Source of the DNA: Panax quinquefolius
Taxonomy: Eukaryota > Streptophyta > Magnoliopsida > Apiales > Araliaceae
NCBI GenBank assembly: GCA_020205615.1
Contig: CM035167.1
Coordinates: 140,444,568-140,508,567 of the forward strand
DNA length: 64,000 nt
Reading direction: 5' to 3'
Positions 12,854 to 26,700 of this stretch are shown piece by piece. How positions within the stretch are numbered: position 1 is the first letter of the stretch; each line of letters starts with the position of its first letter. The translations under genes and the position numbers were made by a program. Under the pieces are notes generated by a model. It saw only the letters and a program-made list of their open reading frames with translations. It did not search any database and was not told the DNA's origin.

Positions 12854-13462
12854 TGTAAGACCCCAACTTATTATTAATGAAATTTAATTTTCTATTTATT
12901 ATTTTGAAATAGTAAGGGTTGATTTGATTAATGTGGATAGTTATGGGTAAAATACGCAAATATTTCAAAATAAGCAAGTGGTTATAAAATATTCATTATT
13001 GTTTGAATATTCGTTTGGTCGTGGAATATTCTCACATTTCGGGAATATTCGTATTTACCAATAGCCTTTTGTGGGCCCCATAACTAAAAGCGAATTGGAT
13101 GAAGAAAACGACAAATATAAGTTGTTTAAAATAATCTACAGAAGTTGCACCAGCTATCACTGCTAAAAATACTTATGGTTAAAACACAAGAAGATTACTC
13201 AGATTGCACCAATTATTGATTCTTACGAAGGCACTACTCAATAATGGTTACAGTAATTATCGCTCAAGATTTTATCGATTTAATAATTGTCATATTGATA
13301 TTTTATATCATTGTCGCTTCAATAACTATCATTACACAAAGATTTTCATTATCGGCTAATAATTCATATTATCCGTAAGACCTCAACTTATTATTAATGA
13401 AATTTAATTTTCTATTTATTATTCAAATAGTAAGGGTCGATGTGATTAATGTGGATAATTAG
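12854..13462 (+). mobile_element. Two 5' fragments of family 2 LTR, plus orientation
   Basis: From 12,854 the sequence TGTAAGACCCCAACTTATTA continues for about 520 bp as the reverse complement of the right part of C's left LTR (42,750-43,302). At about 13,376 the same LTR start (cgtaagacctcaacttatta) begins again for about 88 bp and is then joined to LTR F. This looks like a truncated LTR plus a second start, made by nested insertion or rearrangement. Confidence 0.7.
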
Positions 13463-16082
13463 TGCGACGCCTAAAAAATAGGTATACATCACCCATTCGA
13501 AGTCACAATACACGGTATGTAAACAACTACAACTTTATTATTACAACAAAGAAATCATGAGTTTAAATACAAATATTATCTTCTGTATAATATTTATACT
13601 CAAATAAATCCTCATCACATTTATTGATACATTATTTTACAAAAAATGGTGAGGACTACTAAACAATCCTTTCTAAAACCTTCATTCCATACCCCGACTC
13701 GCACTCGCTTATATTATCGCCTCCCCGAGAAGAATGGAACAAAAGGAAAAGGGTGAGCTTAACTAGCTCAAGAAGAATATTATGACTAAGATAATATACA
13801 ACAAATTATCGTTAGTCTTCAACAGGAAAAATTTAATAGAATACAATAGACAACAAGTTTCAGATCAATATTCGCAATGAAAATAATAATTCATAGAAGA
13901 GTTACGTAGAGAATGAAATCTACTATAATCTATGAATTTAATACCCATCATCAATATTTTATCCTCGTAACATCAATCAATATTCATCTCAAATCAAATA
14001 TTCATCTTCAGACTATGCCAAAGATATTCATCAATTCCACCATGTTCATCTCAACACTGCTCATCTTTGCACTAAAGGCCAAAGATATTCATCACTTATC
14101 ATGTTCATTTAAACACTGCTCATCTTTGCACTACAAAGCCAAAGATATTCTTCAGAAATCATTCATCTTCGCACTACAGTGCCAAAGATATTCAATAATA
14201 TCATCATTTAAGACCGAGGATGATGAAAATATTTTTAAAGAAACGAATCCAAAGGAAACAAAATGACAAGGATTAAGGATTAAGGATTCGTACTTTGTTT
14301 TATCCATGTCCAACAATACCTCAAAATAATCATAAGTGGTGTAAAATTCAAGAATGATCAAAACACGGATACAATCAGAAATTAGTATCCAAAATAGATA
14401 TTTTGGATGAAAAGAAGAAATTTTATTTTCTATGAATAATAGTCTTTGTATCGTGAATAAAGGTCAGATACGTGAATAAAGGCCAGAATCTTAATCTGAC
14501 ACCAAAAGATAGAAATTCCACAAAAAAATTTTCACGCTTCATTTAATAAGACTTGAATAAGACTCGTGAATAAAGAATCAAAGAACTCGTGAATAAGAAC
14601 TCGCGTGAATAGTAACCCGATATGAAAAATTCCAAATTTGATAAAACTTCAGATCAACATTTCAAAGATAATGATATCAAGAAATAATATCATTATTTAA
14701 AAAAATAATATCCTTACCTCAAAGAATCAAGATTTCTAAGGAAAGGCTCAAGATGTCGATGAAACTTGTATCAATAAAGAACTCTCAAAGTATCTAAATA
14801 CTCACAAAATACGCCAATAATATAGAGAGAGAAAGAGAAAAACTTTGTTTCGTGTGATTTTCAATTCTAACTCTTAGCCTCTATTTATAGAAAATGTTAG
14901 CCTACCAAGGCATTTTGACCAAGCACCGATGGCTTTACTCGCTACTATTGCCACCCACCACATTTGAAATAAAATTCAGCACATTTCTTCACCAACCACA
15001 AGTGGGGCCCACTCAATTCTAGAATTTTCCACCAAAATCAATTATAACCCTAATTTCCTAATCGTACACCTCTTAAAATTCATAACAAATCATTCGTGCA
15101 TTTTTAATTCGCTCAAAATTTGTGGACATATACTCAACTTATGTATGTATAATATACCCAAAATTACTATAATCCAACGGCTTGATTAAAATTATAACCC
15201 CGCAAATATATCTCAAAACCCCGATTTAATTTTTAATACCTCCAACTGATAAAATACCGATAAAACACCTCAACAATAATTTCTTCATTTATAACCACAT
15301 AAATAAATCCATCATTTATATCCACATAAAATAAATATTTCTTTATCATATGAATCAATAATTAATTATTCACAAATAATATTACGTAATCACAATTATG
15401 ACAACCAAAGCCGCTCCTCAGAAAGAGGGGCTTCCGATAAGATTTCTCTCATCATGCGCAATTAGTGACCAAACCTCTCCTCGATGTAACTTTCTAGACA
15501 TTGCCAATAATGCTATCTAATAATATTATTCAAATAATATGAATTATCGATCCGATAATGGAGATAATGGCAAAGTTGACAATTATCAACAACAATAATA
15601 TAAAATATCAACGCAAAGAATTATCAATCAATAAAATAAAATATCAATAAAGAATTACTATGAAAATTATCGAGTAAAGCCTTCTTCACGTAAGGATCAA
15701 TAATTCAACAATATCGCAATACCGCGCCATCGCGGCAACCACGCCAGACATCAGATTTTAACCACCGGCATTCCAATACCTTAAACTTGAATAACTACGC
15801 CTGCTATTTTTAACCAACTTATATTCACAAGCTTTCTTCATCCAATCGCTTCACATGGGCCCACACATGGTCACTACTGTTGCATTTAATATTCCCCGAC
15901 AAAGACGAATATTCCACCACCAAACTAATATTCCCTACAAAATGAATATTTTATAACCACTGCTTATTTTGAAATATTTACGATTTAACCCTTTAACTAC
16001 CCACATTAATCAAATCAACCCTTACTATTTCAAAATAATAAATAAAGGAAATTCCTTTTATTTAAAAAATTTCGGTCTTACA
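13463..16082 (-). mobile_element. Left (3') LTR of family 2 element F
   Basis: About 2.62 kb, from tgcgacgcctaaaaaatagg to ttcggtcttaca on the plus strand, closely similar to C's left LTR (40,599-43,302). It contains the repeated catctttgcactac/gccaaagatattc segment near 14,000-14,190 and gtgaatagtaac-like motifs near 14,590-14,620. A purine-rich minus-strand tract follows at 16,084-16,093. The partner LTR is missing, hidden in the assembly gap or never assembled. Confidence 0.85.
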
Positions 16083-17587
16083 ACCTCCTCCTTATGAAAT
16101 TTCATCCTCGAATCGACGTGACGCACTGTGTTTCAAAAGGTGAGGATACCTCGCTTTCATTTCCGCTTCCAATTCCTGTGTCATTTCCTCTATAAAGCAT
16201 GATTCCTCCACAAAACTTTAACTTGTGGTATGACCTTTCGCGCAGTAGGATATGCTCCTTCCTATCCAAGATCTTGATAGTACCTCCTCATACGCTAAGT
16301 CTTCTATTATCTCGTCCTGCTCTAACTCAATAACGCGGTTCGGGTCTTTCACATATTTACGTATACGTAGATATGTGAAACACATTATTAACACGAGACA
16401 TACTCGGAGGTAACGCAAGTCTATAGCTACATTTCCTACTTGGCCAAGAATTTGAAATGGACCAATAAATCGTGGATCGAGCTTTCCTCTCTTCCCAAAT
16501 CTTGTAACTCCTTCCACGGAGCAACTCGCAACAATACACGATCCCTCACATTAAATTCCACGCCCTTTCGATGAAGATCCGCATAACTCTTTTGTCGATC
16601 TTGAGCCGCTTGTATACGCTTGTCGAATTATTTGGATCTTTTCTAGAGTCATATCGTATTAACTCTAGTCCCAACAATGTCGCTTCACCCACCTCATCCC
16701 AACATATATCGAGAAATCGACATTTTCGCCCATATAATGCTTCAATGGAGCCACACCTATACTTCGCCTCGATAACTGCTGTTGTTGTAGGAGAATTCCA
16801 CCAATGGTAAATACTTATCCTAACCGCCTCTTGAAGTCTCAGACACGTAGTCTTAATAAATCTTCAAGAGTTTGAATAGTCCTCTCGATCATTCTCATCT
16901 GCTTGGGGGATGGTATGCCAAACTAAATCGCAAACTGCGCTCATAGCTTTTTGCAAGCTAACCCAAAATCTTGAAGTGAATCTTGGGTCACGATCCAAAC
17001 TATGGATACAGTGCATGCCATGCAACCTCACGATCTCATTTACGCATATACTAAGAAGACGCTCAAGGAATAAGTCTCCCATATCGGCAAGAAATGAGCA
17101 GACTTGGTTAATCTATCAACAATAACCCAAATAAAGATTGATGCCTTGAGAAACCGTAGGAAGACCCAGAACGAAATCCATGGTAATGTGTTCCCACTTC
17201 CATTCCTAATCTCAAGTGGTTGCAACGGACCCTTTAGGTACTAGATGCCCGCTTTACACGCTATAAAGTTAAACACATCGAGATAAACTTTGCAATCTCT
17301 CTCTCATATTATTCCACCAAAATATATGTCAAGATCACGATACATTTTAGTACTTCCGTGATGGATTGCAAATGGTGTATCAGGTGCTCCATCATAATCT
17401 TGTACTTCAAATCGTAGTCGTTAGAACACAAAGTCTAGAGTGGACTCAAGTATTCCTTCTTCATCAATTCTCGCCCTAATAGCTCCTTTCAGATTTCTTC
17501 TTCATACGCATCATTCGGCCCAAGTGGCTTGAGCAACCTTAACTTTTTCTATTAAAGTCGGGTCTATACGATACTTGACATCATCGC
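16083..17587 (-). pseudogene. Element F pol 3' part (integrase, C-terminal domain), broken
   Basis: Read from the gap leftward, this is the last part of a Ty3/gypsy pol. The integrase core shows [16 protein letters not shown] (about 17,090-17,140) and IVRLHG...[15 protein letters not shown] (16,940-17,040), which includes a catalytic Asp region. The C-terminal part shows GVTRFGKRGKLDPRFIGPFQIL (16,440-16,520), then RKYVKDPNRVIELEQDEI (16,290-16,360). The latter resembles the start of the chromo-type tail of chromoviruses. Frameshifts separate the pieces. RT, RNase H, gag and the 5' LTR are absent because the sequence runs into the N gap. Confidence 0.85.
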
Positions 17588-17687
17588 NNNNNNNNNNNNN
17601 NNNNNNNNNNNNNNNNNNNNNNNNNNNNNNNNNNNNNNNNNNNNNNNNNNNNNNNNNNNNNNNNNNNNNNNNNNNNNNNNNNNNNNN
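17588..17687. other. Assembly gap (100 N)
   Basis: Exactly 100 Ns, the usual placeholder for a gap of unknown size. On its left is retrotransposon pol and on its right the last visible exon of the myosin gene. The gap therefore hides both the myosin 3' end and most of element F. Confidence 0.98.
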
Positions 17688-18674
17688 CTGAAGACACGCT
17701 ATGGGTGCCATATTTATCGTCCCAGTACATTGTACTGATTCTGTACAATTGCTGTATGCTAAGTACCTGAAGCAGCAGCAAACAAAAAAAAATAAGACAT
17801 GGAAATAAATGAAATACAAAAGAGGGAGCTACAATCAAAAGATCAGATAGTTGAAAGGCGAAGGTTACTAACAGGACAGAGTTCATTCGTTATCTCATTT
17901 AAGGTTTTCTTAGGCTTTTGATGTATGACCTGCATGACACAGAAAATGAGATACAGATGCATATAAACATATATGATCAATTATAAACAATTAATAAGAG
18001 CAACAACAATAAATTCCAACTTACTAGGAAACCAACTGCTTGTCTAATATGCTTCAATTCATCCCAAGCTGAGCCTGCATACTGAACACCAAAAGATGTT
18101 AGATAAAGACATCATTGGTACTGCAGGGAATACATTACTTCAATATTTTGAGCTTACTTCCTCATTTGCATGGCAACACCATTGTTCTAATTCAGCCAAT
18201 CCTGATTTGACATATTCACCATTACTAAATGAGCAGCATTCACGCCGCAAAAAGAAGACTGCCAATAGAGAGAATAAAATATTCAGTTTTTAGCTATATA
18301 ACAAGTAACAATTAATTAATAGGTTATTAACATATATGAAAGAGTTCACTGCATTGACCTGTTAAATAGCTGAGCGTTGACAAATGAAAATATTTGAGTG
18401 AATACTTTACGGACTAAGAATGGGGGACCTGTAAAACCAACAGACAATAGTAACAAAATGACATTCCTCCCACTATGAAACAAAAGGAAAATAAAGAACA
18501 AAACTAATGTTGCCTTCTTATAACTTCAGAACTCACATAGTTTGCTTTCATCGTCTTCAAGTAATTGTTTAGGCTTTTCACAATGCTCTGCCAATGAGCA
18601 ATCAGAGCTTGTTGAGCAGTTGCATTAGCTGTAGAACGGCCTTTCACCAAACTAGCACGAGATGTCCTTGGTGC
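17688..18674 (-). CDS. XI-1: Myosin XI exons 32-37, distal globular tail (DIL)
   Basis: Exons: 32 at 18,537-18,674 ([14 protein letters not shown]), 33 at 18,359-18,428 ([12 protein letters not shown]), 34 at 18,158-18,258 ([20 protein letters not shown]), 35 at 18,025-18,081 ([19 protein letters not shown]), 36 at 17,873-17,929 ([13 protein letters not shown]), 37 at 17,688-17,766+ ([20 protein letters not shown]). This is the cargo-binding DIL part, the most conserved tail segment. Exon 33 is 70 nt where 71 is needed (a C run one base short) and exon 34 is 101 nt where 100 is needed (a T run one base long); each breaks the local frame. Exon 33 has the weak donor GTCAATGC. Exon 37 runs into the Ns. 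Confidence 0.9.
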
Positions 18675-20694
18675 CTGCATTAAATAGACCAGCTTAACTT
18701 TAGAAAACAATGGTTCCCTGATATCCTACTGAATATTCTAGCAAAACATGAATCGGAAAACCTAACCTCATTAAGCATGTACATTTTTATAAGAAAAAGA
18801 TAAATAGTAATTAAAGTTGGGCCTATAGGAGAGGGTTGAGGAGGCACATTCCAGTTTTCAACTTTACATTGATAAAATATTTCTTTAAGGCACTGTGTCA
18901 TGAGTTGTGCTTGATCTAAATTTACTTGTTCTCATTCTTAAGTAAATGTTAGTGTTTCATAAAAACAACTGAAACGCTTGATTTTATCAAACCAGTAAAA
19001 AATTGGAATATGGAAAATGTCTCCCACTTGTTATGTCAAAGAAATTTAAATGCAGGGGAATTGAGAATTCAAATTTTGATTTTATTGTTGCTAAATCATC
19101 TAAAACAAGTGGAATGTGGAGTTGCTCAATTACACTGACTATTTCAAGAACAAAGATTTTTGCCTTCTATTTTTTTTTCTGGTAACCAGTAACTATCATA
19201 GCATGTGTGATAAAGCATGGACAGTTTACCTGGATACATAATCCAAGCAATGGAGAGATCTCTTTCTTTAGATTGTCTCTTATCATTCCATATATCTTCT
19301 CAAGGAAGGCAGTGAGTTGTTGTTTAAACAATAAAGCTGGATATTTGGCTTCCACTTGACGTAAATCATCTAGTCTACCAAGCACTCTGCCATTAAGAAA
19401 TGAGAGCCCAGCACTCTGAGGTGATGCTCGCAGCCCCTACATTACAATTTATTGTTACATGCAAAAAGAGAAGTTAAGAAAGAATATATATTGGTAATTT
19501 TCCAAAGAAAACCTCCAAAATATGATTGCCTCATACTTGGGACATTCTTCCAAAGAGAAGATGATGATGATCTCCGCTTGCGTTGTGGAGTCAAACTGGC
19601 TGCTCCACTTGCTTTGAGTGTGTGTTGAAGCAGCGTCAGCAATGTAGATGTATTACATAACCAGTACGCTAGTACATCATTGTTGTCCGGAACCCTTCAA
19701 TATGTGAAGTACAAAAATAGGTTATATGTTGAATTCAAACATTTGCTATAAAGAATACATCACAAAATTACCTATATCGGAAATAGAATTGATAACTATA
19801 CTGCATTCTACTAAGAAATTGATTTGAAGACATGAATTACCTCTATGGATGAAGCTATTGTTTGAATGATGCGGTCGAATACACTAGTTCTTTCAACCTC
19901 AAATGACCTCCAGTGAAGAAGGCATTTGTATATGACACATCTGACAATTGGTTTGCCTCCAGAAAATCCTAAATCTTGAGAAATACACTTGATCAGCAGA
20001 TCCTGGTTCTCCTGTACAGGAATAACAAATTGCACAAAACAATTTCAATGTTCAAATAGTAAACAGAAGCTCGAAATTTCAATTGAGAAAAGAAAAACAA
20101 CATTATAGCAAGTATATGAAATGTTTAGGACTTTTCTTCATGTATGCCAAATGCTAATGACACTTACTTGCTGCTTTTCATTAAGAGATTTTTGTGGTGT
20201 TTCCTCAGATTCGGGATCGCGAGATATCGATACAGCAGTAGTCATCTCCTGTGACATTTTCAGCAGACCATAAGAAAATAAAATTCTTTGAACTTTAAAG
20301 TTAGCAACTTCATGCCACAGCATTAATCTTATTCCATTAAAGAGAATGTAATGACGACTTCTTACTGGTGCAAGCTTTGTTTCTCCATTTGGAACATTCC
20401 CATTCTGTGGAGTTCTCTGCAATTTTATCAGGAAACACGCAGAATATATCTCAATGAGCAAGAAGAATTGTGGCCGACTTAATATAGTACTTTTGTTGCT
20501 TTGCACCTGAATAATTGTAGTTCTTGGCCGTGCAGATAAAGATTTCCCAGTAGGTGACATGGTTAGTGCTTGCTGTGAAGTACTTGATTCTCGGACTCGA
20601 ATTGGAAAGTTTCTCTTCAAGCCTGAAATAAGAGTTAAAAAATTTACCAAATTCCAACAATTGAAAATAAATAGCTGTGCATGTTCGCACAAGT

Positions 20695-20742
<48 letters not shown>

Positions 20743-23700
20743 CATGTATATGAATATGAGTGTTAATCATCTGAAGAGAGAGATGTTCATGCATATAACC
20801 TTGTATGAAAACTTTAATTCGCCAACCATATGAAAATGAGAAGCACTGATATCTCATGCACACATTTATAATGCACTTCCTGCGGTCTAGCACAGGTATA
20901 TTAGGTTAAGACATGGCTATCCCACCCAGATAACCAGACGGGAAATGGTACTCCATATCTTTATTAAGTACTGCTTCACTAAAACAAGTAGTAATTTGAC
21001 AATGTATTAAACTTCCTTCAAAGCGAACCTTTGCACAGTATCTTGAAGCTGGTCTACTTTTTGGTCTGCATCTTCAAGTTTCTCAACTAGCTCTGCATTC
21101 GGATTTCAGCATCTGTACGAGCCTTCCTAACCTCTTCATGGACTGCTTTTCTGATAGTAGCAAAACCTGTAGAATTGTGAATTTAGCCAATGGACCACAC
21201 AAGTCAATCCTTGTCTTTTCAGATATTATCAGTTTAGCGGCACACAATTTTCCAAAAATACTGAATGATAAGCAGAACCAATTATAAAGTTTATCTGCTA
21301 CATAATTTGCCAAAATTACTGAATGATAAGCAGAGCCAAATTAGAAATGTGCCCAAAGGGTCGGTAACAGCAAAAGATCACAAAAGAAAATATTTTAAAG
21401 TTAAAATAACTTAAATGAAGTCAATTTAGAGTAGAAACAGGTGCACGGACCAAGCTCAAGCAAAAGTATTGCAACATTAACTCTGGGAGTGTTTAGTAAC
21501 ATACTATCCTTTCTGAGTTTATCCACAAAATTCATAATTATACTTTACTCCCATCGTCCCACAAAAGAAATTGTCCCCCAAAAATGTTCAAAAGTACGAT
21601 TCAATTTCTAAATGTTGTATGAAGACTAATTTACCTTAAAAGTACTTAAGTAGGGTCCATTACTTTTAGGAAAAGGAAAGAATCATATAGCATAACGTGG
21701 GGCCCATTGTGGGTAAAAACTTGTTTATTCTCTTTCCTCTACTTCGGTATTACTTAATTTGTGTCAAAGTTGAAATTCCAGAGGGAGTATTAGGTAAAGG
21801 ATGACCTAAAAGGATATCATGGTTGCCAAAATCTTAAATCTCTTGCTCCTGAAATCTTCTTTTACAGAGCCAAAAGCATCACTAGCTTACGCTCTAAGCC
21901 AAGTAGCCAGAGTAAATCAGCATAATCAACTTGCAAAGCTGAATATTTCAGGGTGACAGTCTGACAGATTGCAAAGTAGTACTCCAGGGAAAGGTAAAAT
22001 TCAAACACTATCCACTATCTAATGAACCATCCATCAGCTGAAAATTTGTAGTCAGACTGCTTTAGAGAGACCCTTACAGAATGGTAAAAATTAATATTAT
22101 GCAGAAATATGTTCTGCACCACATATCATTAACTACTACAAACGCCAAGTTAAAGTGCTTACCTTCAAACTCTCTACCTCAGCTGTTAATGCATCAATTT
22201 TTTCTGTGTCTTGAATTATAACTGGTGTCTCCTTAATGACCGGAGGGGCTTCTTCGATAGCTTTTCGTGCTGCCTCTTGTTCTTTAATAATTCTAGAGTT
22301 TGCTTCTTCCATTTGTATTTGCATTGCATGCAAAGCCTCCTTTAACTTTGCAATTTCTTGGGCTTTTGTCTCTTCCAGCTCAGCCTGCACCCAACAATTA
22401 AATATATGGTGCTCAAGGACAGTACACCTTCATTAAACCATGCACATAATAGCAAACCAAAATGTGAAGTGAATTACCCTTAAACGTTTTTCCAACTGTA
22501 ATCGCCATGTAAGTTCCTCTACACGCTTTTCTAGCTTATCTTTTGCTTCTTTAAGTGCCCCAGTTTCTCTTGCAGCCTGAATAATTATACAGGTATTACT
22601 TACTAAAAAATTAATATTGGAAGGAATTACATGATGCTTTAAGTTTTTGAAAACAGAGAAAAAAACATGCAGGAATGAGATCAAACCATTTTGAGTGATC
22701 GAAGCTCTCTTCTAGCAACCCTTTGCCTCCAGCCACACTGAGTAATAATGGCAGCCCTCTGAAGACTCTTATAATACGAGAATGCTCTGTGGTAACGCAA
22801 ATAAGCCTGCACACCACCAGAAAGTTGTGTATTTAATATTTTTTTCTTTGAAACCAATGTAAATCAGAAGGTACTGGGTACACGATGGCATTAGGACCTG
22901 GATAACAACTGCTGCCTTAGTTTGCTTTCTGTATCTGAATTCATCACGAGCTTTCATTGCTCTTAAGCCTGTCTGCAATGTGATTGCAGACAACTGCACT
23001 GTTAGATAGGATTTCCTGAGGATGTGACAACGGAAGTTCTTCTGTATTTTTAGAGCTGCTGCTTCTTGTCGCAATTGCTCATATAGCTTGCAAGCTGATA
23101 TACCTGATGTGAGAAAAAGAAAGAGAAGGAGGGACAAGGAGTTACAATCTGCACAAGAATTTCTACAGCTGCATGAAGCAGAAACAAAACCTATATAAGT
23201 AAGCAGATCTATTCAGAATATACATGACAAGTTATTCTAGCTTCAGCATCAATGTGGAATCAATATTGTCAATAAGTTAGAAACACAATAATTTATTTAC
23301 ATATTTTAACACGATCCGAATAAGTCTGATAAGCTATAGATATTTCTGTATCTCTGATACGTTTTAGATATTTCTGTATCTCCGCTTTCTTGTTATACTT
23401 ACATTATGTGACCTTGTAATTAGAATGCTGCTTGGATGCCTAAGGAAATCACCAAGAAGTACAAAACCAAGGCTCAAGTAAACAGCTTGCAACTTTGATT
23501 AGGCATTTTTATGCGAACAGTTTTGATATTGATATAAATACCTCATACGCGAACCCAATTTAATCTGCGCCTCTACGATAACTGAGCACTCAATATCATT
23601 CTTTAAATGCCATTGAATACAAAGAGAACTAAAAATGATTATTATACCTCGCCAACATGACTGTAACTGAATAGCAGCTTTGCGCAATGAGATGAACTCC

Positions 23701-26700
23701 TTCCGGGTAATGTAAGTACGAATTTGTCTTTGAATGATTTTAGCTGCATTTCCAAGAACCTCTGTTCTCCTTGCATCCAGCTCAGCCATCTGACCGCTCG
23801 AAGGAAAACCTTTGTTTTACCTATCTGCCAAGTCAAGTATGTGGAACATCATTAGTAGGAATTTGTCAGGCCTCCTTTTTGAATTTCATCATACAAATTT
23901 AATGGTATTGTTAGAGAAAATAAGGTAGAAAATACAAATATAAATTCATGCAAAATGAAAGAGGAAAAAAACATTCAAAGAAAAGCATGCTAATTTTCCC
24001 AAAAACATGAAATTCACTTTATAAAGCATGAGAAACACCCTTGTTAGTAGAATGATCAGGACAATCGATTATGGAAAATGTCAAACATACCTGATAGCCT
24101 TTTAATCCCATTTTGTCCAAAATCATCTGGCATGCAACCTTGTGTCATCATAGCTACATAAGAAGTTTCCATTAGATAATAGGTTGAAGAAAAAGACAGC
24201 TGTACAAGGACGAGAACACTAAGATCAAAACATGACAAGGATAAAAGGAAACGTCCATGGAGCACCATCAGAAACATACATCAACTCACATACTGCATTG
24301 CTAACCAATTCGGGAAGAAAATATCATCTCTGATGAAAACAAAAGAAATTAGGACTTACTTTCCTTCCAGAACTTCTGGAGCAAGAAGACCAAACCGGAG
24401 AAGAAATTCATAAAATGTTCTTCTAGTAGGATAACCAGCACAACTAATCCTGATAGCCTCCAGCACACCCTACATAAAATAAGGTCAAAAATGAAAATTA
24501 CTAAAAAATTATTTTCAAGTCCCTATAGTTTATGTTTTCCTGCTCATAACACTAGTAATGAAACACAGTTAAACATGAGGTTTTTCACATATACTTACAC
24601 CACAGCGTAGTTGTTGAATTATGTTAAGGTTCTCAAAGATAGCAGGCTTGAGTACATTGTTCGGCTTCACACATCTGATGTAGTGAGGTTCTGTAGAATT
24701 CAAGGTTTCCATTAAAGATTGCAGTTGAAGCTGCATTCAAGAAAACATACATCGTGTTCATCAGAATATTCCCAGGATGCAAAGCTACGAGTTAAATGGC
24801 TATATACTGAAAATTTAACTAAATCACAAGGATGCACACTCTACCATATATCATCAATTAATACTAACAACTTGACATCACAAAATGATCCACTTGTATT
24901 TCAGTTTGAATAGAGACAATAAGTGATATATTATGACAGAAAAGTAGAAAGCCAGAAAAATGAGAAAAGAAAAGCCGACACACTTGATGCATTTCACTAA
25001 AACCTACTTTCATCAGTAGTATGAATGTTTTCTTTTTTTGAGAACCTATACTATTACAATTCAATTCTAGTGATACATTTTATCCTAGGGGCCTGGGGAA
25101 GGGGCCTGGGAGGGGACTAGGGGAAACTTACCTTTAATTTTCTGTAGCGCCAACTAATTTCTAACTTCTTGAAGAGGGGTACACTTTAACATGTGACCTT
25201 ACACAATAGAGGGAGAGAGGCCTTTACCACTTGGCTATCACATTTGATCCTTTACAAAAAAATCATTTCAGCTGACTAACTCCTCCTTAATAGCTTCAAA
25301 ATGGTTTAATAAGCTTAGAAATGTTCAATCTTCAACATGCAATACATAGCCACGGTAGTTAAAGTTTCCAAGAAAATATAAATAACATAGCTAGCCTTAC
25401 CTATATCCCTGATATGGCATTACGTGAGTTTTTTTTTTCTGGTTTTTTTTTTTTTTTTTTAACATTTTCACCATCTATCTAGAGTAACAATAAGTCGAAG
25501 AACACTGTGCATTGATGGGTGCTGAGGACCCAGATTTACTATCGGGACCTTTCAGAGTTGGAATTAATTCCGGTTTATCTACTTTTATCCATATGGAGGG
25601 GAAGGAAATGCCTTTACATAGGATTATATGACTTTCTGCTTCATAATAAAATCGGGCTTAAATGACTCAATAATCTAGAAGAATGGGAACCTTGGAATAT
25701 TTCCTTCCAGTTCCAGATCAATCATGACTCGCACATAAAGGGTCTATATATTAAAAAAAATTCCATTTTCCAGTGCAGTAAGAGTTCCCTCCATAATGTG
25801 TTTTGAATGTGAGACATCCTTAAGCATCACAATCACAAGATGAATGTAAGTGAAAGTACATATTTCTGTAGTTGCTCTCTACAAAAACAAAAAAAGAGTA
25901 AAGTCCAAAATCAGATAATCCAACCAATGACAACTAATTTGACCAGAGTTCTCTTTAAGAATTAGGTGTAAGGGTTGGACTAACAGTGATGTTCTAACAA
26001 GCATAAGGAAAAGGATAGGAAACAAAAACCTAACTACACCAGAATAAGAGTTCCTCACGACCCTAGTGTGCTCATACTGGGATTAAAAAACTTTAAATAG
26101 GTCAATTTCCAACAATGTAATATGTGCATTTCATCTACATGAGGTAAGTTAGGAGGAAGTAGGCCAATAATACCTTGAACCGTGACCCAATGGAAGAAAA
26201 TTTGGATGACTTTGACGATTCTACAGGAAGTGGAGGAAATAAACCAGTAACAAATGGGCATTTTGAGGCCGTTAATAGATCTTGATGTTCTGCAACCACA
26301 TAATCTTTATTTTTGTCCAGAAACAGATCAGCCAGATAAGTCACCTACAAAATAACACGGAGATTTGATAAAACACTGGTAAAACAAGATAAGAAATGCA
26401 TATAATCACACATTTGGGAAATGTTCACCTCCCCAGCATAGTGGGATATAGTAAAACTAGTGCGGAAAGCTTCGGTTTGATAAAGCGTTTGTTTTTGGCA
26501 AATGTCTGGTACAGCTTTTGAGAAAATGTTTCATGAGTGGACTTGGGAAACATACTGCATCAAGTAACAAACATAAATTCAACCTGAGATAAGTAAAAGA
26601 AAAGGAAAATCCACAAGAACACTCCATAATGTTCTCCATAATGTTACATATGGAAACTCACGAGGTTTTGAAGCCATGATGGATCATGCAAAACACAAAA

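Noticed and set aside
17511..17886. ORFs spanning the N gap
   Set aside because: They join retrotransposon pol and myosin exon 37 through unknown bases; not real.
20138..20893. 251-codon open frame on the minus strand, the longest in the window
   Set aside because: It reads through myosin exons 26-28 and the introns between them, including the (GA)n run; splice sites show the exon pieces.
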